From contig BFEA01000031.1 of assembly GCA_003427395.1 (NCBI GenBank), forward strand, positions 2,152,308-2,187,071: a stretch of DNA of 34,764 nt, in the 5' to 3' direction. This document shows positions 30,641-34,764 of the stretch, piece after piece. This DNA comes from Chara braunii (Eukaryota; Streptophyta; Charophyceae; Charales; Characeae). Within the stretch, counting starts at the first letter, position 1. Every line of letters starts with the position of its first letter. Below the pieces are notes generated by a model, which saw only the letters and a program-made list of their open reading frames with translations, did not search any database and was not told the DNA's origin. The translations under genes were made by a program, and so were the position numbers.

Positions 30641-30721
30641 TCTCTTCTGGGAGATGGTTCACTCAAAATATTCAATAAGAATGCAAGATTCTTTATTCGA
30701 CATAGCCAAATTCAAGAATAA
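30641..30721 (+). pseudogene. LAGLIDADG homing endonuclease fragment fused to cox3
   Basis: In the cox3 frame the protein continues [20 protein letters not shown] and then HSQIQE before a stop. GSLLGDGxL with a following NARF segment is the first LAGLIDADG-type block of group I intron homing endonucleases. The next bases, read past the stop, still give YFL. The junction lies where the cox3 HVIxG and the endonuclease VxGSLLGDG motifs share sequence, which suggests a microhomology join or an intron boundary. Confidence 0.6.
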
Positions 30722-30954
30722 TATTTTCTATAGAAGGCTAGTGCACTACAAGAAATATCACCTTCAGTACCTTTCGGAAAAAGTGGTTACAGTCAAAATA
30801 CAAAATTGTTATTTCAAAGTCGTGCTCTCCTTCAACTAACAGAAATTCATAAAATAGCCTCTGCGCTCTTGTCCTTATCTGAAGATGTTTATATCGAAGA
30901 GATCTTGTGGCACCCACCAGTATGTGGGCACCTAAGAGTAAATACTGGCAGTGG

Positions 30955-31062
30955 TTAAGGTAGCTAGTCAAAGGCTACTAAAACACCAAATTCAAAAACT
31001 ACCCATGCCAATGATAAAGGCAAGAAGACTTTCCAGCCGAGTCTTATTAATTGATCATAACG
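30955..31062 (-). pseudogene. nad1: nad1 3' end, copy 1
   Basis: Antisense reading gives [20 protein letters not shown], then [12 protein letters not shown], a TAG where Trp is expected, and LP before the TAA stop. This is the C-terminus of mitochondrial NADH dehydrogenase subunit 1 (complex I). Only the last 35 or so of about 325 codons remain. At 31062 homology changes to the repeated GAACCAGAAATGGGA word. Confidence 0.88.
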
Positions 31063-31742
31063 AGGGAAGAACCAGAAATGGGAAAACATGAACGTTAAAA
31101 ATAATTAAATAATTAATTAAAATCAGGATAATATGAAAAATATATATATATAATGAAAAACATATGCTATGCAGTTATGTAAATTTGTAAATTAATAACA
31201 AAAATAACTTTTGTTGGGAGATGTCTCCATATCCGTAGCCAAATGTGAGTTAAAAATTAAAAGTACAACCTCCCAAAATGTGAGTTAAAAATTAAAAGCT
31301 AAAAAGTATACCCCCCCAAAAAGTTAGAAATTAAAAACCAAGGCTACCAACCAGGTTGCCTTGGTAACCCTATTTCCCGGCGGCCCGGTTGTGCAAGGAT
31401 TAGGGAAGGTTATTTCAATGTCGTGCTCTCCCTCAACTAACAAATATTCATAAAATAACACTTACCTCGATGATATTACTTCGCTGCCTAACCTTTGCCC
31501 TCCTGTCCTTATCTGAAGACGTTGATATCGAAGAGATTTTGTGGCACCCACCACTACGTACAAAATTGTTATTTCAAAGTCATGCTCTCCCTCAACTAAC
31601 AGAAATTCATAAAATAACACTTAACTCAATGATACTACTTCGCTGCCTAACCTTTGCGCTCCTGTCCTTGTCTGAATGATATCGAAGAGATCTTGTGGCA
31701 CCCACCACTACGTGGGCACCTAAGAGTAAATATTGGCAGTGG

Positions 31743-31850
31743 TTAAGGTAGCCAGTCAAAGGCTACTAAAACACCACATACAAAAACTACCCATGCCAAT
31801 GATAAAGGCAAGAAGACTTTCCAGCCAAGTCTCATTAATTAATCATACCG
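31743..31850 (-). pseudogene. nad1: nad1 3' end, copy 2
   Basis: This is the same segment as copy 1, in the second unit of a tandem duplication. Here the Gln after RYD is a TAA stop, while the final FDWLP and stop are intact, so each copy carries a different inactivating change. The two copies therefore diverged after duplication. Confidence 0.88.
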
Positions 31851-32160
31851 AGGGGAGAACTAGAAATGGGAAAACATGAACGTTAAAAATAATTAAATAA
31901 TTAACTAAAATCGGAATAATATGAAAAAAATATTATATAATGAAAAACATATGCTATGTAGCTATGTAAATTTGTAAATTAATAACAAAAATAACTTTTG
32001 TTGGGAGGTGTCTCCATATCCGTAGCCAAATGTGAGTTAAAAATAAGAAGCTCAAAAGTATACCCCCCCAAAAAGTTAGAAATTAAAAACCAAGGCTACC
32101 AGCCAGGTTGCCCTGGTCACGCTATTTTCCCGGCGGCCCGCCGTGCAAGAACTAGGGAAG

Positions 32161-33038
32161 TCCTAGCCAAAAAGATAAATAAATAAAGTTGCCAAAAATC
32201 CCAAAAAAATACTATGTTATGCAGAAAAATAAAGCGAACAACTTTTTGCCTCAGGTGGAGTTGGTTGTGGAGTTGGCTGTGGGGTTAAATCTAGTGGTGT
32301 CCTCTATGTGTTTGGCCAATAATGCCTTGCCCACTGAGGGCCCCACCTAATTTTGTAAGGGACGTCGGGCCCGGATCCCGGCTTTTATAAAGTCATTGTT
32401 CCGTATAATTTAAAAAAAAAAAAAAAAAAAAAATTGAAATATTAATTATAATTAAAAATATATATATGTTTTTTTTCTGTTTGGCTAGGCTGGGCAAGTG
32501 TACCCGGGCCACTCTGTGAGCCTAGTTAAAAACTATAATACTTGGAGAAAAGTGTGTTCTCTCACTTATGTGTACTTGCATATAGGAGGTGTTAAAGTGT
32601 GCACAAAGCCCGTAGACACGTTCTTTGTGCTACACATTGTGTATCCATTGATTTATGGAATTTTATGTGCACAATACTATATCTGCAATGCAGTACATGC
32701 TTTAAAGACATTTCAAATTCAAAAGTCGTAACTGTTTTCCATCTCTTTAGGGAGTTGTTTTGTCCTGCGGCGCAATTTGTTTTTCGACGTTTTCACACCT
32801 GACTGGGTAGTGTTTTGTCATCTTCCTTAGAAATGCAAATACCAGCAATCCATATTTATATTGACACATGACATTCAACTACATTATACAATGGCATTGA
32901 GCTTTGTTTGGATGGGGCTAGATCGAGAGGGACTTCGAGATAGAAATTGGGAACCTTAGGGTTAAAATACGTTTATTCTTTTTTTCTTTTTTTTTGCTGA
33001 TCTGAGGCTTTTATCTGGCTTCCTTTTTTTTTCTCCCA
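32161..33038. other. Intergenic sequence, no gene recognised
   Basis: An A run at 32411-32433, preceded by a GC-rich block (GGGCCCGGATCCCGG near 32368) and followed by TATATATG, resembles transposon debris. No coding frame, tRNA or terminal repeat is convincing. Confidence 0.5.
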
Positions 33039-33136
33039 AAAAAAAAGTCAGTTTGTTCGCTTGACTAGTAGGTGGAAAACATCAATGAAAAAAAAGTCAG
33101 TTCGTTCGCTTGACCAGTAGGTGGAAAACATCAATG
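33039..33136 (+). repeat. 49-bp tandem duplication
   Basis: An A run, then GTCAGTTTGTTCGCTTGACTAG and AGGTGGAAAACATCAATG, is repeated with two substitutions at a period of 49 bases. The following 33137-34070 holds only short frames; one starting MTDVDAEKNWQHVTS at 33316 is broken after about 20 codons and is not assigned. Confidence 0.9.
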
Positions 33137-34075
33137 AACAAGGGTAGAGGAAAGCATTCACTTTCTCATCACCACATTCGACGAGAGTCAAGTTCACTTT
33201 CCACACCCTTCCCTTATTACCTACCTGCATGTCGAGCAAACAAACATTCTGAGGACTTTCCCTCCACTTAATCCCGCTCGACAAATTCCAATTCCGACAG
33301 CATAACGCTGCAAAAATGACTGATGTTGATGCTGAGAAAAATTGGCAGCATGTCACTTCTGTTAGGCGTCATTAAGTGCAAGGCTATGGTTGCCCTCTTC
33401 CTTCTCTTAAGTTGTCCTCTTCCTCCTCTAAAGTTCCACTGCAGACCTCTAGCCTTCTCCTTCGTTGCCTTCGACAGTTTCTTCAGCAACCCAGCAGATC
33501 TCAAGTGTGTTGTCACACATTGGTAGCACGAGTGCTTCTGTTTGGCAAATGGGAACAACTGCATTTTTTATAGTGGTTTTGGAGGTTTGGTCGTCACTCC
33601 GGCCCACAGGCAAAATCGCGGGCTCACCGTGAGCCCTTGACTGAATCAAAGATCAAAGGCTCATTATGGTCGCACGACAGCCGTAGTGTTAGTGGGGGGA
33701 GTTCTTTTGCTTGCCCTATTTTTATTTTTTATTTTGTTTATCTCAACTATTTCAGACTTCATGAGACAGTTGAGTTTTTATCATTTCTAGAACTGTTTTT
33801 TTTTTATTTTTTATGTGAGGGGTTGGAGAGGTGCAACCCCTTTCAGTTTAATGTATCTGTTTTGTTTTTCCCCAGGGCAAATATGTAAAGGAAAAAACTG
33901 TACTTAGCATTTTTTTTTTTGGCTGTTTTTTTCCCTGACTTCCTTTAAAAACGGATGACTGACAGTTGCCTCTGTTTTTGTTATAGGTAGGATTTTGTGA
34001 GGAAAAGTGTCCTCACGGAAATGCATCTTGAAAGAAAAATGAACAAAAGAGAAAAAAGAAAAACAAAATTAACTC

Positions 34076-34120
34076 TTAAACCACAGGTCCCCACGCCATC
34101 GAAAACCCCGGTACCAATGA
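34076..34120 (+). mobile_element. Possible end of another TTAA-type element
   Basis: TTAA at 34076-34079 is followed by ACCACAGGTCCCC and then CGAAAACC, similar to the termini of the elements at 984-1376 and 10579-11423. No partner end is seen before the window closes, so the element would extend beyond it. Confidence 0.35.
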
Positions 34121-34540
34121 GTTAGGGGAGCGTTTTTCGGAGGTCGTCCGCCCCAACTCACCGATCTCGCGAAGTCTCTGGGTACTGCACCAAGGCCCCA
34201 CGGTGTAGAGGGCGACCGACGGCGGGGTTTCATCAAGCGGCAGCGAAACGGTCGGGTGGTCCAGTTATTGGGCCGCCGACAATCTGTACTGGACTTTCGC
34301 GCTGTGGCGGGAATTGAAGGCCCGCAATGAAAATGCGAAAGACAAAAACGAAAACAGATCCAAAAAATCCGTCGCCGTGCGCCTTTTTTTTGTTGTATTT
34401 TTTTTTTTGTTATTGTTACCATTGTCCCGGTACTACCGATATACATATGAGACAACGATGTGGAAACGCGTCTCCTCTGTGTAGTCGTGTAGGGTTTCGA
34501 TGTGTTGACGCTTTCACCCGTAATCGGGGTTGTGACAGTC

Positions 34541-34636
34541 ATGTCCGCCATCGCCACGAGCCCCCTAACCCGACCCTGCCTCCTTGCTCTGTTGTTTCCG
34601 TTCGCCGTTCTTGCCGCCTTGTTTCCGGCAGCGTGA
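34541..34636 (+). CDS. Short frame resembling a signal peptide (possible first exon)
   Basis: The 31-codon frame begins MSAIATSPLTRPCLLALLFP and continues as a strongly hydrophobic, Ala/Leu-rich segment ending in FPAA and TGA. It has the n-region/h-region/Ala-x-Ala-like layout of a secretory signal. A GTGAAC donor-like word overlaps the stop (34633-34638), so it could be the first exon of a gene continuing outside the window. Nothing else supports expression and it may be chance in GC-rich sequence. Confidence 0.2.
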   Translation: MSAIATSPLTRPCLLALLFPFAVLAALFPAA

Positions 34637-34706
34637 ACTTGTTCGAGTGCGATGTGGTTGGGGTCGTTGTTGGTCTGCGAGGCCGGCGAGCAGTGCGGCG
34701 ATGTGG

Positions 34707-34708
<2 letters not shown>

Positions 34709-34764
<56 letters not shown>
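34709..34764 (+). repeat. (TC)n microsatellite at window end
   Basis: A pure TC dinucleotide array runs off the window edge, like the array at 341-417. Confidence 0.95.

Larger units (their letters stand above)
28355..32160. other. Mitochondrial-DNA-derived block (probable NUMT)
   Basis: Within 3.8 kb are recognisable pieces of nad4, cox3 (twice), nad1 (twice), large-subunit rRNA, several organelle-type tRNAs, a group I intron core, a group II RT piece and a LAGLIDADG piece, in both orientations. Base composition is distinctly more AT-rich than the flanks. Frameshifts, stops and mid-gene junctions show that the genes are dead. A 50-bp word (GAACCAGAAATGGGA and following) appears at the left edge, at about 31070 and at about 31855. 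A nuclear insertion of rearranged mtDNA is the best reading; an assembly chimera remains possible. Confidence 0.8.
30787..32160. repeat. Tandem duplication around nad1 (two full units and one partial)
   Basis: Unit A is about 30795-31410 and unit B about 31558-32160. A partial third copy of the first 140 bases lies at 31411-31553. Shared blocks in order are AAATTGTTATTTCAAAG..TGCTCTCC, GATATCGAAGAGAT.TTGTGGCAC, GGGCACCTAAGAGTAAATA, the nad1 end, an AT-rich stretch with AAATTTGTAAATTAATAAC, and a GC-rich CCCGGCGGCCCG box. The frame KLLFQSHALPQLTEIHKI present in the first block is not one I recognise. Confidence 0.8.

Noticed and set aside
34069-34557. A 162-codon - strand frame at the window end
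   Set aside because: No recognisable domain. It spans a TTAA-type element end and homopolymer runs, so it is likely chance.

Overview
The window is nuclear DNA of a eukaryote, most likely a plant-lineage (streptophyte) organism with a large, repeat-rich genome. A charophyte alga such as Chara would fit; that is inference. Supporting signs are long introns with GT..AG borders, abundant transposon debris, long homopolymers and microsatellites, and a decayed block of mitochondrial DNA whose cox3, nad4 and nad1 peptides are of streptophyte type.

The one clear host gene is on the + strand. Five exons between 2471 and 27259 have mutually compatible splice phases. They encode the C-terminal 463 residues of a cation/proton exchanger of the endomembrane NHE/NHX type. 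The first exons must lie upstream of base 1. Its introns are about 2.2, 14.9, 2.8 and 3.5 kb.

Intron 2 (4921-19785) holds most of the complexity. It contains two 38-bp copies of the back-to-back Tn5 mosaic end used as the Nextera mate-pair junction (6274-6311 and 15488-15525), a 926-bp N gap, and inverted repeats around both. The assembly there is therefore suspect. Between the junctions, on the - strand, is a degenerate L1-like LINE (about 7.4-13.4 kb) with an ORF1-like frame, an AP endonuclease, a reverse transcriptase with damaged catalytic motifs, and a C-terminal zinc-knuckle-like motif. Two smaller elements sit in it: an 845-bp element flanked by TTAA (10579-11423) and a 511-bp hAT-like element with a perfect 8-bp target duplication (8084-8594).

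Downstream of the gene, about 28355-32160 is mitochondrial-like: a group I intron core, six complete or partial tRNA genes plus a truncated trnA, a large-subunit rRNA piece, broken nad4, two head-to-head cox3 pieces separated by a group II intron RT fragment, a LAGLIDADG endonuclease fragment fused to cox3, and two nad1 3' ends inside a tandem duplication. Frameshifts and stops indicate a nuclear mitochondrial insertion (NUMT), although an assembly chimera is not excluded.

The remaining sequence is intronic or intergenic repeats: a foldback, TTAA-type element ends, tandem duplications, a CTC/TCC-rich tract, and (TC)n arrays close to both window edges. I see no CRISPR array, bacterial-type operon or defence system.
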